Positions 1 to 8,690 of a DNA stretch of 64,000 nt are shown here, piece by piece. Both the position numbers and the translations under genes were made by a program. Below the pieces are notes generated by a model. The model searched no databases and was not told where the DNA came from. It saw only the letters and a list, made by a program, of their open reading frames with translations. How positions within the stretch are numbered: position 1 is the first letter of the stretch; each line of letters starts with the position of its first letter. The stretch is from Ottowia flava (GTDB lineage: Bacteria > Pseudomonadota > Gammaproteobacteria > Burkholderiales > Burkholderiaceae_C): the NCBI RefSeq assembly GCF_042680565.1, contig NZ_JBHUEJ010000002.1, positions 62,001 through 126,000 on the forward strand, written 5' to 3'.

Positions 1-315
1 ATCGTGTGGGACAAGCTGTTCGGCAGCTTCTACCCCGAAGGCGCTACGCCCCACTACGGCCTGACGCACCCGCTGACCACCGACAACCCGCTGCGCATCG
101 CCTTCCACGAATGGGCGGGCATTGGCCGCGACCTGCGCCGCGCCCGCAGCCTGCGCGAGGTGCTGGGCACGCTGTTTGCGCCGCCCGGCTGGAGCGCCGA
201 CGGCTCCAGCCTGACCACGCCGCAGATGCGCGCGCAGGCCGCGCGCCAGGCGGCAGCGCCGGCCACTTCGCGCGAGGGCGCGCCGATCACCGTTTCATCG
301 CAGGAGGCACCATGA
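1..315 (+). CDS. Sterol desaturase / fatty acid hydroxylase family protein, C-terminal part
   Basis: The gene enters from the left edge in frame 1 and ends in TGA at 313-315; about 104 residues are visible. The opening stretch VWDKLFGSFYPEG followed by HYGLTHPL resembles the end of the integral-membrane di-iron hydroxylase domain of sterol desaturase-like proteins, where a W/D-K-LFGT-F motif follows the last histidine cluster. The His clusters themselves lie outside the window, so activity cannot be judged. The tail is Ala/Arg rich. The stop overlaps the next start as ATGA, which suggests co-translation with the serine hydrolase. The family call rests on this C-terminal motif only. Confidence 0.6.
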   Translation: MVWDKLFGSFYPEGATPHYGLTHPLTTDNPLRIAFHEWAGIGRDLRRARSLREVLGTLFAPPGWSADGSSLTTPQMRAQAARQAAAPATSREGAPITVSSQEAP

Positions 316-1874
316 CGATCCACTTTGCATTGCAACGAAGCGCGCTGACGCGGCGCCAGATGATGGCGCGCACAGGCGCTTTGGGCGCGGCCGGTGCGGC
401 CCTTGTCGGCCTGAGCGGCCAGGCCCGCGCCGCCGCGCCAGCCCCATCGCTCGACCCGGCGCGGCTGCAGGCGGCGCTGGCCGCGCTGCCCGATCTGGTC
501 CGCCGGCTGCAGCGCACGACCAGCGTGCCGGGCATCGCCATGGCGGTGGTGCACGGCGGGCGCACGGTGTTTGCCGATGGCTTTGGCGTGCGGCGGGTCG
601 GCGGACCGGGGCGGGTCGACGCCGACACGGTGTTCCAGCTGGCGTCGGTGTCCAAGCCGCTGGGCGCCACGGTGGTGGCGCGCGAGGTGGGCGAGGGCCG
701 CGTCGCGTGGGACACCCCGATGCGCGAGCTGCTGCCGTGGTTTGCGCTCAGCGACGCGGCCAGCACGGCGGCGCTGACGGTGGGCGACCTGTACGCCCAC
801 CGCAGCGGTCTGCCCGACCACGCGGGCGACAACCTGGAGCTGTTGGGCTACGACCAGCGCGAGGCCATGACCCGCCTGCGTTACGTGCCGGTCAAGCCGC
901 TGCGCAGCGCCTATGGGTACACCAACCTCGGCCTGACGGCGGCGGCCATCGGCGTGGCTGGGGCGTCGAGCACCGACTGGGCGACGCTGAGCCAGCGCGC
1001 CATCTACGGCCCACTGGGGATGACGCGCACCACCTCGCGCTTTGCCGAATTCATGCGCACACCCAACCGCGCCCAGGGCCACATCAAGGGGCCGGGCGGG
1101 TGGCGGCCGGTGCCGATGCGCAACGCCGACGTGCAGGCTGCCGCCGGCGGCGCCAGCAGCAGCGCCAACGACATGGCGCGCTGGCTGACGATGCTGCTGG
1201 CCCAGGGCCGCTGGCAGGACCGCCCGCTGGTGGGAAGCGCTGCCTTGCAGGCCGCGCTTTCGCCGCAGGCGCCTGGCGGGCATTACGGCTTCGGCTTCAA
1301 CATCGGCGGGCAGACCGCCGGTGGTGTGCCCTTCTTCGACCATTCGGGCGCTTTCGAAACCGGGGCGGGCACGGTGATCCGCTTGGTGCCGCAACTGGAC
1401 CTGGGCGTGGTGGTGCTGAGCAACGCGCTGCCGATCGGCGTGGTCGAGTCGCTGTGCAGCCAGTTCATCGACCTGGCTGAGATGGGCGAGGTCTCGCAGG
1501 ACTGGTGGGGCCGCTACAGCGCGGCGCTGCGCAGCATGCTCGGTCCCAGCGGTCAGCTGGTGGGCCTGCCGATGCCCACGCACCCGGCGCCGGCGCAGCC
1601 GCTGGCGCGCTATGCCGGGCGCTACGCCAACGATTTTCTGGGCCCGGTGCAGGTGCGCGCCGGCGGCAGGGCGCTGCACCTGACGCTGGGGCCGCGCCGC
1701 GTCACGCAGGAGCTGCACCATTGGACGGACGACGATTTCGTCTTTGCCGCACCCGACGGTTTCGCAATGGAAGGCAGCCTGTCGCTGGCGCGCTTCGACC
1801 TACAGGCCGGCACGCTGTGGCTGGAACTGTACGACCCTGAAGGGTGCGGGCTGGTGCAGCGGGCGCAACGCTGA
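312..1874 (+). CDS. Tat-exported serine hydrolase, class C beta-lactamase / penicillin-binding-protein fold
   Basis: A 520-residue protein starting at ATG 312, chosen because AGGAGG lies at 302-307 and the ATG overlaps the upstream stop. The N-terminus has twin Arg (residues 14-15), then a hydrophobic stretch and an Ala-rich cleavage region near residue 42, which fits Tat export. The three active-site motifs of the family are visible: SVSK at 112-115 (nucleophile and general base), YTN at 203-205, and HSG at 344-346 where AmpC has KTG. HxG in place of KTG is usual for esterase or peptidase members, so a true beta-lactamase is less likely. After about residue 410 there is an extra C-terminal domain. 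The substrate is unknown. Confidence 0.85.
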   Translation: MTIHFALQRSALTRRQMMARTGALGAAGAALVGLSGQARAAAPAPSLDPARLQAALAALPDLVRRLQRTTSVPGIAMAVVHGGRTVFADGFGVRRVGGPGRVDADTVFQLASVSKPLGATVVAREVGEGRVAWDTPMRELLPWFALSDAASTAALTVGDLYAHRSGLPDHAGDNLELLGYDQREAMTRLRYVPVKPLRSAYGYTNLGLTAAAIGVAGASSTDWATLSQRAIYGPLGMTRTTSRFAEFMRTPNRAQGHIKGPGGWRPVPMRNADVQAAAGGASSSANDMARWLTMLLAQGRWQDRPLVGSAALQAALSPQAPGGHYGFGFNIGGQTAGGVPFFDHSGAFETGAGTVIRLVPQLDLGVVVLSNALPIGVVESLCSQFIDLAEMGEVSQDWWGRYSAALRSMLGPSGQLVGLPMPTHPAPAQPLARYAGRYANDFLGPVQVRAGGRALHLTLGPRRVTQELHHWTDDDFVFAAPDGFAMEGSLSLARFDLQAGTLWLELYDPEGCGLVQRAQR

Positions 1875-1917
1875 GCGGGGGCGAACGTGGCGCCAGTGCG
1901 TCACCGCTTGTCCAATT

Positions 1918-1972
1918 ATCAATTTGATAGCTGGTTACGCTTTCTAGGAGCGGGCTACAGGCACATTTGATG
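1918..1972 (+). repeat. Dispersed short repeat, copy 1 (intergenic)
   Basis: It lies in the 150-base gap between two convergent genes. It contains ATAGCTGGTTACGC followed by a GGGCTACAGGC block. This matches the plan of six further copies in the window, which share AGCTG-N3-GCGC and then a G-rich block about 20 bases on. The core is slightly degenerate here (ACGC instead of GCGC). Confidence 0.6.
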
Positions 1973-2026
1973 TAAATTTCCATGCGCACCGTGCCCCACC
2001 CGCGGGGGCACGGGCAGCGCGCTGCT

Positions 2027-2866
2027 TCAACTGAAGCGCACGTCCAGCTGGCCCAACGGCGCGCTGTAGCGCACCCGCCAGCGTTCGCCCGGCGCCACTG
2101 GCCACGCGTCGGTCCAGGTGCCGGTGGTGACCACGTCGCCGGGCTGCACGTCGGGCGCGCCGGGGCATTGGCGCAGCTCGGTCAGGAAGTGGTGCAAGGC
2201 CTGCAGCGGGTCGTCCAGCACGTTGGCGCCGCGGCCGGATTCGGCGGACTGGCCGTTGGGGCCGATCAGGGTCAGCTCGGCTTCGGCCAGCTTTTGCTGC
2301 AATTCGGCGGCTGAGCCGGCAAAGTCGCGCACCGCGATGCGCGGGCCGACCAGCAGGCGGGCGTGCAGGGCGCCGTCGGCCACGGTTTCGGCGGCGGCGG
2401 CAAAGCGCCAATGCGGGCGGTGGCTTTGCACGATCTCGACGCCCGGCGCCAGCCAGTCCAGCGCGTCGAACAGCTGCGCCAGGTTGGCGCCGGCAGGCGG
2501 CGTGTGGCGGAAGGCGAAGACCAGCTCGGGTTCCAGCCGCGGCTCGCAGGTGGCTTGCAGGCTCAGCGTGCCGGCGCCTTGCGCGTCGGTGAAGCGCAGC
2601 GTGCTGTCCCACACCGTGCCCCAGATCGGCGCGAAGACCTGATAGATGGGCCAGATGTTGCGGTTGGTGAAGCCGATCTTGAAGCCGCGCGGCTGCTCGC
2701 CCCGCGCCTGGCGCAGCGCGCGCAGGGCGAGGGCGGTTTGGTACGCGGCGGGCACGTCAGCGAACGCGGGGGTGGCCACGCTGGCCGGCCAATGCGTGCC
2801 GCCGTCGGCCCAGGCCAGCAGCTGTTCAGCGCTGGGGGCGCGGCCGGTGCTCGCCTCAGAGGTCAT
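2027..2866 (-). CDS. 2-keto-4-pentenoate hydratase / fumarylacetoacetase-like (MhpD family)
   Basis: A 279-residue protein. The E-P-E-L-V-F-A-F stretch near residue 115 matches the metal-binding EPE segment of MhpD-type hydratases and decarboxylases, and the late G-D-V-V-T-T-G-T-W segment matches the usual G-D-x-V-x-T-G-T/S motif. Such enzymes hydrate 2-keto-4-pentenoate in meta-cleavage of aromatics. No other meta-cleavage gene is nearby, so the substrate is open. The start overlaps the end of the LOG-family gene by 11 bases, so the two are probably one transcript. Confidence 0.8.
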   Translation of the reverse strand: MTSEASTGRAPSAEQLLAWADGGTHWPASVATPAFADVPAAYQTALALRALRQARGEQPRGFKIGFTNRNIWPIYQVFAPIWGTVWDSTLRFTDAQGAGTLSLQATCEPRLEPELVFAFRHTPPAGANLAQLFDALDWLAPGVEIVQSHRPHWRFAAAAETVADGALHARLLVGPRIAVRDFAGSAAELQQKLAEAELTLIGPNGQSAESGRGANVLDDPLQALHHFLTELRQCPGAPDVQPGDVVTTGTWTDAWPVAPGERWRVRYSAPLGQLDVRFS

Positions 2867-3728
2867 AGAAGTTGCGCACGATGTCCCAGGCCTGCTGCGG
2901 CGTGTCGACCTTGTGGAACAGCTTCAAGTCATCGGGCGAGATCGTGCCTTCTTCGATCATCACGTCGAGGTTCAGCAGGCGGTCCCAGAATTCGCGGCCG
3001 ACCAGCACGATCGGCACGGCGCGCACCTTGCGGGTCTGCACCAGGGTCAGCACTTCGAACAGCTCGTCGAGCGTGCCGAAGCCGCCGGGGAAGACCACCA
3101 GCGCCTGCGCCCGCATCAGGAAATGCATCTTGCGCAGCGCGAAGTAGTGGAACTTGAACGACAGCTCCGGTGTGATGTAGCGGTTGCCCGACTGCTCGTG
3201 CGGCAGCGTGATGTTCAGGCCGACGGACGGCGCGCCCGCTTCCTGCGCGCCGCGGTTGGCCGCCTCCATCACGCCCGGGCCGCCGCCGGTGCAGATGTAC
3301 AGGCGGTCTTTGGGCGACTGGGTCAGGCTGAAGCGGGCGACCAGCTGGGCGAATTCGCGCGCCTGCTCGTAGTAGGCGGAAGTGCGGCGCGCCCGTTCGG
3401 CCAGCGCGATGGCGTGCGCGTCGCCCGATGCCTGCGCGGCCTTCAGGCTTTCGGCGGCCACTTCGGGTGAGACAAAGCGCGCGCTGCCGTAGACGACGAT
3501 GGTGTGGTCGATGCCGGCTTCGGTCAGCGCCAGGTCGGGCTTGAGCAGCTCCAGCTGAAAGCGCACGCCGCGCGTTTCGCGCCGCAGCAGGAATTCGGGG
3601 TCGGCAAAGGCCAGGCGGTAGGACGCGGGCTCCAGCGGCTCGCCGCGGTCGGCGTGCGCCTGCAGCTCGGCCCAGGCGTCGGCCAGGGGCGAGCCGGTGC
3701 TTTGCTTGATGTTCTCGGTGGTGTGCAT
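2856..3728 (-). CDS. LOG family protein (cytokinin riboside 5'-monophosphate phosphoribohydrolase type)
   Basis: A 290-residue protein of the LOG / lysine-decarboxylase-like Rossmann family. The signature PGGFGTLDELFE is intact and is preceded by GGGPGVMEAANRGA, the two nucleotide-binding and catalytic loops of the family (TIGR00730 type). Known members split AMP or cytokinin nucleotides into ribose 5-phosphate and base; older annotation as lysine decarboxylase is misleading. It has a longer N-terminus (about 110 residues before the core) than the roughly 190-residue members. It reads leftwards ahead of the hydratase, overlapping it by 11 bases. Confidence 0.85.
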   Translation of the reverse strand: MHTTENIKQSTGSPLADAWAELQAHADRGEPLEPASYRLAFADPEFLLRRETRGVRFQLELLKPDLALTEAGIDHTIVVYGSARFVSPEVAAESLKAAQASGDAHAIALAERARRTSAYYEQAREFAQLVARFSLTQSPKDRLYICTGGGPGVMEAANRGAQEAGAPSVGLNITLPHEQSGNRYITPELSFKFHYFALRKMHFLMRAQALVVFPGGFGTLDELFEVLTLVQTRKVRAVPIVLVGREFWDRLLNLDVMIEEGTISPDDLKLFHKVDTPQQAWDIVRNFYDL

Positions 3729-3777
3729 AGGGGCAGTTTAGGGGATGCGGCTTGGCAGCTGTGAATACACCGGCCAG

Positions 3778-3806
3778 TAAAAAAGGCCCCCGCAGGAGCC
3801 TTTTTT
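3778..3806. terminator. Bidirectional intrinsic terminator
   Basis: A GC-rich hairpin (GGCCCC / GGAGCC, loop CGCA, one mismatch) is flanked by six A on the left and six T on the right. It can end transcription of efp, which stops at 3846 on the minus strand, and also works in the other direction. Confidence 0.8.
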
Positions 3807-3845
3807 AACAGCGCGAGGCAGCAGCGGCACCGCCGCTGGCTGCGA

Positions 3846-4400
3846 TCAGACGCGCTTCTTGTATTCGCCGGTGCGGGTGTCGATCTCGATCTTGTCTTCC
3901 TGCGCGACGAACAGCGGCACGGCCACTTCGAAGCCGGTGGCGATCTTGGCGGGCTTGAGCACTTTGCCCGAGGTGTCGCCCTTGACGGCCGGCTCGGTCC
4001 AGGTGATTTCGCGCACCACGGTGGTGGGCAGCTCGACCGAGATGGCCTTGCCGTCGTAGAACACCACTTCCACGGTCATGCCGTCTTCCAGGTAGTTGAG
4101 CGCGTCGCCCATGTTCTCGGCTTCGACTTCGTACTGGTTGTACTCGCTGTCCATGAAGACGTACATTGGGTCGGCAAAGTACGAATAGGTGCAGTCCTTG
4201 TGGTCCAGGATGACCTGGTCCATCTTGTCGTCGGCCTTGAAGACGACTTCGGTGCCCATGTTGTTCAGCAGGGCCTTGAGCTTCATGCGCACGGTGGCAG
4301 CGCCGCGGCCACCGCGGGCGTATTCGGTCCGCAGGACGATCATCGGGTCCTTGCCGTGCATGATGACGTTGCCGGCGCGGATTTCCTGTGCGATTTTCAT
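3846..4400 (-). CDS. efp: Elongation factor P, Arg32 type
   Basis: A 184-residue protein of full family length, starting with MKIAQEIRAGNVIM at ATG 4400; a longer in-frame extension to 4556 has no homologous look and is rejected. EF-P binds between the P and E sites and rescues ribosomes stalled at polyproline. Residue 32, at the tip of the KOW domain (Y-A-R-G-G-R-G-A), is Arg instead of the Lys34-type loop of E. coli. Arg32 is the residue rhamnosylated by EarP in beta- and some gamma-proteobacteria, and earP follows directly upstream. The three beta-barrel domains appear complete. Confidence 0.95.
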   Translation of the reverse strand: MKIAQEIRAGNVIMHGKDPMIVLRTEYARGGRGAATVRMKLKALLNNMGTEVVFKADDKMDQVILDHKDCTYSYFADPMYVFMDSEYNQYEVEAENMGDALNYLEDGMTVEVVFYDGKAISVELPTTVVREITWTEPAVKGDTSGKVLKPAKIATGFEVAVPLFVAQEDKIEIDTRTGEYKKRV

Positions 4401-4536
4401 GGTGTGTGTTCTTCCAGTGTGTGAAGGGAGCGTGGGGCCGCTCGTGCACCGAAAGATTTGACGCGCGGCGCGCTGCGGCGTGGGGCGAAACCAGGGCAGC
4501 GCGCGGCTGCGGTCGAATTTCGCAAAGCCTTGTATT

Positions 4537-5697
4537 CTAACGTTTTTTCTGCACAAAGCCGATCAGCTGCTCGGCCAAGCCGGGCGCAGCCACCAGCCGG
4601 GCCTGCGCGGCCGCCGCGCAGGCGCCCCACGCGGCGAGGTCGGGCGCAGGCAGCGGGCCGGGCGCGATGCCGTTCCAGACGTGGTGAAACGCGCGCAGCG
4701 AAGGCGGTGCGCCCAGCCAGTCGAGGAAAGCATCCAGCTTGGCGTGGTGCGCGTTGTCTTCGGGTTGGGGGTAGATGTGCCAGACGAAGGGCGGGGCAGC
4801 CCGCTGCGGCCCCAGGGGCGCAGAGGCCCAGAGGGCGCGCACCAGCGAATCCTCGCCCCGCACAAAGTTCCAGTCGCAGGCCCACAGCAGTTCGTCGTAG
4901 GCGGTCTGCGTGACGTGCGGCAGGTATGAAATCGATAGCTGGCCGCGCTGAACCATCAAGGGTTGCAGGCCTGAATCGTTATGAATCGCCTGCCGCACCG
5001 CGGCGGTGGCGCGCCCGGTGGTGACCAGCAGGCGCGTGGGCACGTCGCCTTCGGCCCACTGGCGCAGCAGCGCCGGCAGCGCGGGTGGCTCATAGCAGAA
5101 CAGCGACACCAGCCGTTCGCCGCGCCAATCGATGCCCTGCGCGCGCAGCCACGCGGCGCGGCCGAACGCAGCCTGGCGCGCGGGCAGGTCGACCTCGCGC
5201 AGCAGGCCGCCGGTGGCGGGCGTGAAGCCGGGGTAGAAGAACCACTTGGTCCAGCCCGCCGCCGGGCCTTGCAGCACGGGCGAGGGTAGGGTGTGCGTGC
5301 GCTCCACGTAGGCTTCGGCGCTCAGGTACTCCAGGTTGATCCAGATCGGAGGATTTGAATGATCCCTAGAACCACCAGCGCGGGCAGCTATGAATTCAGG
5401 AGGGATTTCGCAGCCAAACGCCTCGACCCACACATCGGCGGGGGGCAGGGTGGCGAGGTCGGCGGGGTTCAGCGGGGTGGTCCACGGCCGCACCTCGATC
5501 CCCGCAAACACCCCGTCCGTCGCACCCGGCGCCATCCACGCCAGCGCCGCCGCGTTGTCCACCCACAGCCGCACGCGCTGACCGTGCGCCGCCAATTCGC
5601 GCGCCAGCCGCCAGCACACACCGAGGTCGCCGTGGTTGTCGATGACCTGGCAGAAGAGGTCCCAGCGCAGCGGTAACTTGTTGGGCGCTGTGGTCAC
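4537..5697 (-). CDS. earP: EF-P arginine rhamnosyltransferase EarP
   Basis: About 386 residues. It transfers rhamnose from dTDP-L-rhamnose to Arg32 of EF-P. Family signatures are present: VIDNHGDLGVCWRLARELA near the N-terminus (catalytic Asp region) and FVRGEDSLVRALW near residue 285 (nucleotide-sugar binding). GTG 5697 is the preferred start because it overlaps the upstream stop as GTGA with GAGAAG about 9 bases before it; an in-frame ATG at 5751 would add 18 residues lying inside the neighbouring gene. Two copies of a dispersed repeat lie in frame inside it, adding loops near residues 99-117 and 238-258. Confidence 0.92.
   Translation of the reverse strand: MTTAPNKLPLRWDLFCQVIDNHGDLGVCWRLARELAAHGQRVRLWVDNAAALAWMAPGATDGVFAGIEVRPWTTPLNPADLATLPPADVWVEAFGCEIPPEFIAARAGGSRDHSNPPIWINLEYLSAEAYVERTHTLPSPVLQGPAAGWTKWFFYPGFTPATGGLLREVDLPARQAAFGRAAWLRAQGIDWRGERLVSLFCYEPPALPALLRQWAEGDVPTRLLVTTGRATAAVRQAIHNDSGLQPLMVQRGQLSISYLPHVTQTAYDELLWACDWNFVRGEDSLVRALWASAPLGPQRAAPPFVWHIYPQPEDNAHHAKLDAFLDWLGAPPSLRAFHHVWNGIAPGPLPAPDLAAWGACAAAAQARLVAAPGLAEQLIGFVQKKR
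4925..4985 (+). repeat. Dispersed short repeat, copy 2 (inside earP)
   Basis: Plus-strand ATAGCTGGCCGCGC, then AAGGGTTGCAGGCC about 20 bases on, matches the family plan. It lies antisense to earP and is translated in frame as part of residues about 238-258, just before the conserved LPHVTQ-to-RGEDS block. Confidence 0.6.
5347..5402 (-). repeat. Dispersed short repeat, copy 3 (inside earP)
   Basis: On the minus strand: ATAGCTGCCCGCGC followed by a TCTAGGGATC block. It encodes residues about 99-117 of EarP (FIAARAGGSRDHSN), between the conserved FGCEIP and WINLEYLSAE segments, so it looks like an in-frame insertion in a surface loop. Confidence 0.6.
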
Positions 5698-6521
5698 GGA
5701 CTTCTCAACGTGGAGATCGGGGCAATAGTCGGCTGCAATAGTCGCCACCATCTCAGGAGTTTTCGCTCGTTGGTGGCAATGTTCCCCTCGAGGACAGCTA
5801 GGGCCAGAATTTGTGCGTCATGGAGATCGTGTTCCAACTTCATTCGAAACTTTTTGTAGTCGAGCATTTGCGAGACGGCTCCTTGGTAACGAACACATAA
5901 GTCGAGCGCAAACAGATGCATGACTTGAAGCCACCGCAAATGAGCCCACTTCCCCAGTGGACTCCAAATTCTCAGAGGGGAGTTCGGCATTGCCTTTTTC
6001 ATTATTTCAAAGAACTGCAACGCGCTTTCCGGATTGCAGATATTGCGCTCGACTTTGCTCCGAACGTTCGCGCGACTTTCGTCGCTACCAGTCAGGAGGT
6101 TCGGGGAAAGTGCAACCATGGATTCCGCGAGGCCGGCCCATCCTGTGATTTCAGCTTCGTTGGCAATCGATTCTTCTCGCAGGACTTCTAAAGCTTCGGG
6201 CGGCAATTCATAGTCAGTACCTCTCAACTGCGCGTTGAAAACCCATCTCATATTGATGCGGTGCCCTGAAGGCTGGCCGCACGGCCGGCCATGCTGTACC
6301 TCGTAGCGCAGAAGTTCGCCAACGTGCTCTACGAGGATGACGGGATTTTCCCGGACGGGGAACTTGGAGAAGCAGCGACGACGGGTCTCGACATCCGTTG
6401 TGAGCAGTTCGTAAAACAACGCTCCCGACATGACAACGCGGTACGTGTCGCAGAGACTGTGGATTGACTGCTTGGATTCGGCCTGGAGATAGTTTTTGTC
6501 GAGTACGACGCTTCGTTTCAT
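5694..6521 (-). CDS. Low-GC protein with PIN-like features, possibly acquired
   Basis: A 275-residue protein I do not firmly recognise. The start VVLDKNYLQ, an early GALFYELL segment and the late LEHDLHDAQILALAV-to-ATNERKLLRW segment are spaced like the Asp residues of PIN-domain ribonucleases, but the protein is about twice the usual PIN length. Base composition is visibly lower in GC than every chromosomal neighbour, and its stop overlaps the earP start, so it looks like an inserted gene. No partner antitoxin gene is visible next to it. The PIN assignment is inference from motif spacing. Confidence 0.5.
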   Translation of the reverse strand: MKRSVVLDKNYLQAESKQSIHSLCDTYRVVMSGALFYELLTTDVETRRRCFSKFPVRENPVILVEHVGELLRYEVQHGRPCGQPSGHRINMRWVFNAQLRGTDYELPPEALEVLREESIANEAEITGWAGLAESMVALSPNLLTGSDESRANVRSKVERNICNPESALQFFEIMKKAMPNSPLRIWSPLGKWAHLRWLQVMHLFALDLCVRYQGAVSQMLDYKKFRMKLEHDLHDAQILALAVLEGNIATNERKLLRWWRLLQPTIAPISTLRSP

Positions 6522-6582
6522 GTTGTACGTGCATCTAGGGTATGCGGCCGTAAGCTGAGCGAGAGAAGTAACAATAGTCGAT

Positions 6583-8520
6583 ATGTCAGAGATGCATTCT
6601 GAAGAACTGCTCGCGCAAGTCGCCGCGCTGCCCGGTCTGCCGGGCGTGTACCGCTACTTCGACGACGCGAGCAACGTGCTCTACGTGGGCAAGGCGCGCA
6701 ACCTGAAGAAGCGCGTATCCAGCTACTTCCAGAAGAACCACGGCGGCACGCGCATCGGGCACATGGTGCGCAAGATCGCGCGCATGGAGACGACGGTGGT
6801 GCGCTCGGAGGCCGAGGCGCTGATCCTGGAAAACAACCTGATCAAGCAGCTGGCGCCCAAGTACAACATCGTTTTTCGCGACGACAAGAGCTACCCCTAT
6901 CTCAAGCTCACGGGCACCGGGCGCGAGCAGGACAAGGCCGACGGGCCGCCCGTGCCGGGCGCCTACCCGCGCATGGCGTACTACCGCGGCGCGACCGACA
7001 AGCGCCACCGCTACTTTGGCCCGTACCCGGGCGCCTGGGCGGTGAAGGAAACCATCCAGCTGATGCAAAAGGTGTTTCGCCTGCGCACCTGCGAGGACAC
7101 CGTATTTGCCAACCGCACACGGCCGTGTCTGCTGTACCAGATCAAGCGCTGCACCGGCCCCTGCGTGCGGCTGATCAGCGCGGCCGATTACGCCGCCGAC
7201 GTGGCGCACGCCGAGCAATTTTTGCGCGGCGAAACGCAGGACCTGCTGCACCAGCTGGAGCGCCGCATGATGGTGCATTCGGACGCGCTGGAGTTCGAAC
7301 AGGCGGCCGCCATCCGCAACCAGATCACGTCGCTGAACACGGTGCTGCACCAGCAGGCGGTGGAGGTGGCGGGCGATGCGGATGTGGACATCCTGGCCGT
7401 CAAGGTGCAGGGCGGGCGTGCCTGCGTCAATCTGGCCATGGTGCGCGGCGGGCGGCATCTGGGCGATCGCGCGTACTTCCCCAGCCATGTGGAAGATGGC
7501 GCGGCGATGGCGTTTGACGACACCGACACCGAACTGCCCACGCTGGAGGCGCAGGTGCTGGACGCCTTCATCGCGCAGCACTACCTGCAGGTGCCGGCGC
7601 CGCCGCAGCTGATCACCAGCGAGCCGGTGGCGCAGTCGCTGCTGCAGGCGCTGGCCGACAAAGAAGAGGTGAAGATCAGCGCCACCCATGCGCCGCGCGG
7701 CCAGCGCCGCGTGTGGCTGGAGATGGCGCGCCAGAACGCGGGGCTGCAACTGGCGCGGCTGCTGGCGGAAGAAGGTTCGCAGCAGGCGCGCACGCGTGCG
7801 CTGGCCGACGCGCTGGCGCTGGACGTGCCGGATTTGGCCGAGCTGCGCATCGAATGCTTCGACATCAGCCACACCGCGGGCGAGGCCACGCAGGCCAGTT
7901 GCGTGGTGTTCCAGAACCACCGCATGGCCAGCAGCGAATACCGCCGCTACAAGATTGAAGGCATCACGCCCGGCGACGACTACGCCGCCATGCGCCAGGT
8001 GCTGACGCGGCGCTACAGCAAGATCGCCGAGGCGCTGCAGACCACGGCCGAGGGCGATGGCCCCGCGGTGCGCATGCCCGACCTGGTGCTGGTCGACGGC
8101 GGCAAGGGCCAGGTCAGCATGGCGCGCGAGGTGTTTGCGGCGCTGGGGCTGGATTTGTCGCTGATCGTCGGCGTAGAGAAGGGCGAGGGTCGCAAGGTGG
8201 GCCTGGAAGAGCTGGTGTTTGCCGACGGGCGCGAGAAGATCTACCTCGGCAAGGATTCGGCCGCGCTCATGCTGATCGCCCAGATCCGCGACGAGGCGCA
8301 CCGCTTCGCCATCACCGGCATGCGCGCGGCGCGCGCCAAGGTGCGGGTGGGCGGCAGCCGCATTGAAGAAATTCCGGGCGTCGGCCCGCGCAAGCGCGCG
8401 CGCTTACTGCAGCGCTTTGGCGGCGTGCGCGGCGTGGAGGCGGCCAGCGTGCAGGACCTGGCGACGGTGGAAGGCATTTCGCAAGCGCTGGCCGAAGAGA
8501 TCTACCGCGCGCTGCACTGA
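6583..8520 (+). CDS. uvrC: Excinuclease ABC subunit C
   Basis: A 645-residue UvrC, the dual-incision nuclease of nucleotide excision repair. In order: GIY-YIG domain (GVYRYF to LYVGKARNLKKRV, residues about 20-45), a Cys-rich linker (near residues 170-192), the UVR motif binding UvrB (EFEQAAAIRNQI, about 240), the RNase H-like 5' incision domain (IECFDIS, about 425), and C-terminal helix-hairpin-helix repeats (IPGVGPRKRARLL). ATG 6583 has GAGAGAAG about 15-20 bases upstream; ATG 6592 is an alternative. It is divergent from the PIN-like gene. Confidence 0.97.
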   Translation: MSEMHSEELLAQVAALPGLPGVYRYFDDASNVLYVGKARNLKKRVSSYFQKNHGGTRIGHMVRKIARMETTVVRSEAEALILENNLIKQLAPKYNIVFRDDKSYPYLKLTGTGREQDKADGPPVPGAYPRMAYYRGATDKRHRYFGPYPGAWAVKETIQLMQKVFRLRTCEDTVFANRTRPCLLYQIKRCTGPCVRLISAADYAADVAHAEQFLRGETQDLLHQLERRMMVHSDALEFEQAAAIRNQITSLNTVLHQQAVEVAGDADVDILAVKVQGGRACVNLAMVRGGRHLGDRAYFPSHVEDGAAMAFDDTDTELPTLEAQVLDAFIAQHYLQVPAPPQLITSEPVAQSLLQALADKEEVKISATHAPRGQRRVWLEMARQNAGLQLARLLAEEGSQQARTRALADALALDVPDLAELRIECFDISHTAGEATQASCVVFQNHRMASSEYRRYKIEGITPGDDYAAMRQVLTRRYSKIAEALQTTAEGDGPAVRMPDLVLVDGGKGQVSMAREVFAALGLDLSLIVGVEKGEGRKVGLEELVFADGREKIYLGKDSAALMLIAQIRDEAHRFAITGMRAARAKVRVGGSRIEEIPGVGPRKRARLLQRFGGVRGVEAASVQDLATVEGISQALAEEIYRALH

Positions 8521-8575
8521 GCGGCGCCGCGGTGGCAACCACGCGGGTGCGCGGCGTGTCCAGAGAAGAATTCAA

Positions 8576-8640
8576 AGAAAACCATCTGTAGCCATACAGT
8601 TACCTGCGCTACCAGCTACCAAAACAATAGCTTTTGGTGC
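8576..8640 (-). repeat. Dispersed short repeat, copy 4 (intergenic)
   Basis: Between uvrC and pgsA. On the minus strand it reads AGCTATTGTTTTGGTAGCTG, then GTAGCGC and later TATGGCTACAG. It shares the AGCTG-N3-GCGC core with the other copies. Confidence 0.55.
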
Positions 8641-8690
8641 ACTGCAGCGCCCCTGAGCGGTGCCCGCACGGGCGTGCCACAATCGCTGCC

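Noticed and set aside
54..1721. Long minus-strand frame opposite the serine hydrolase
   Set aside because: A GC-rich antisense shadow with Arg/His/Gln-biased composition and no domain.
312..1874. Genuine class C beta-lactamase resistance gene
   Set aside because: The KTG motif is HSG and there is a C-terminal extra domain; the protein fits the broad serine hydrolase family and nothing shows antibiotic hydrolysis.
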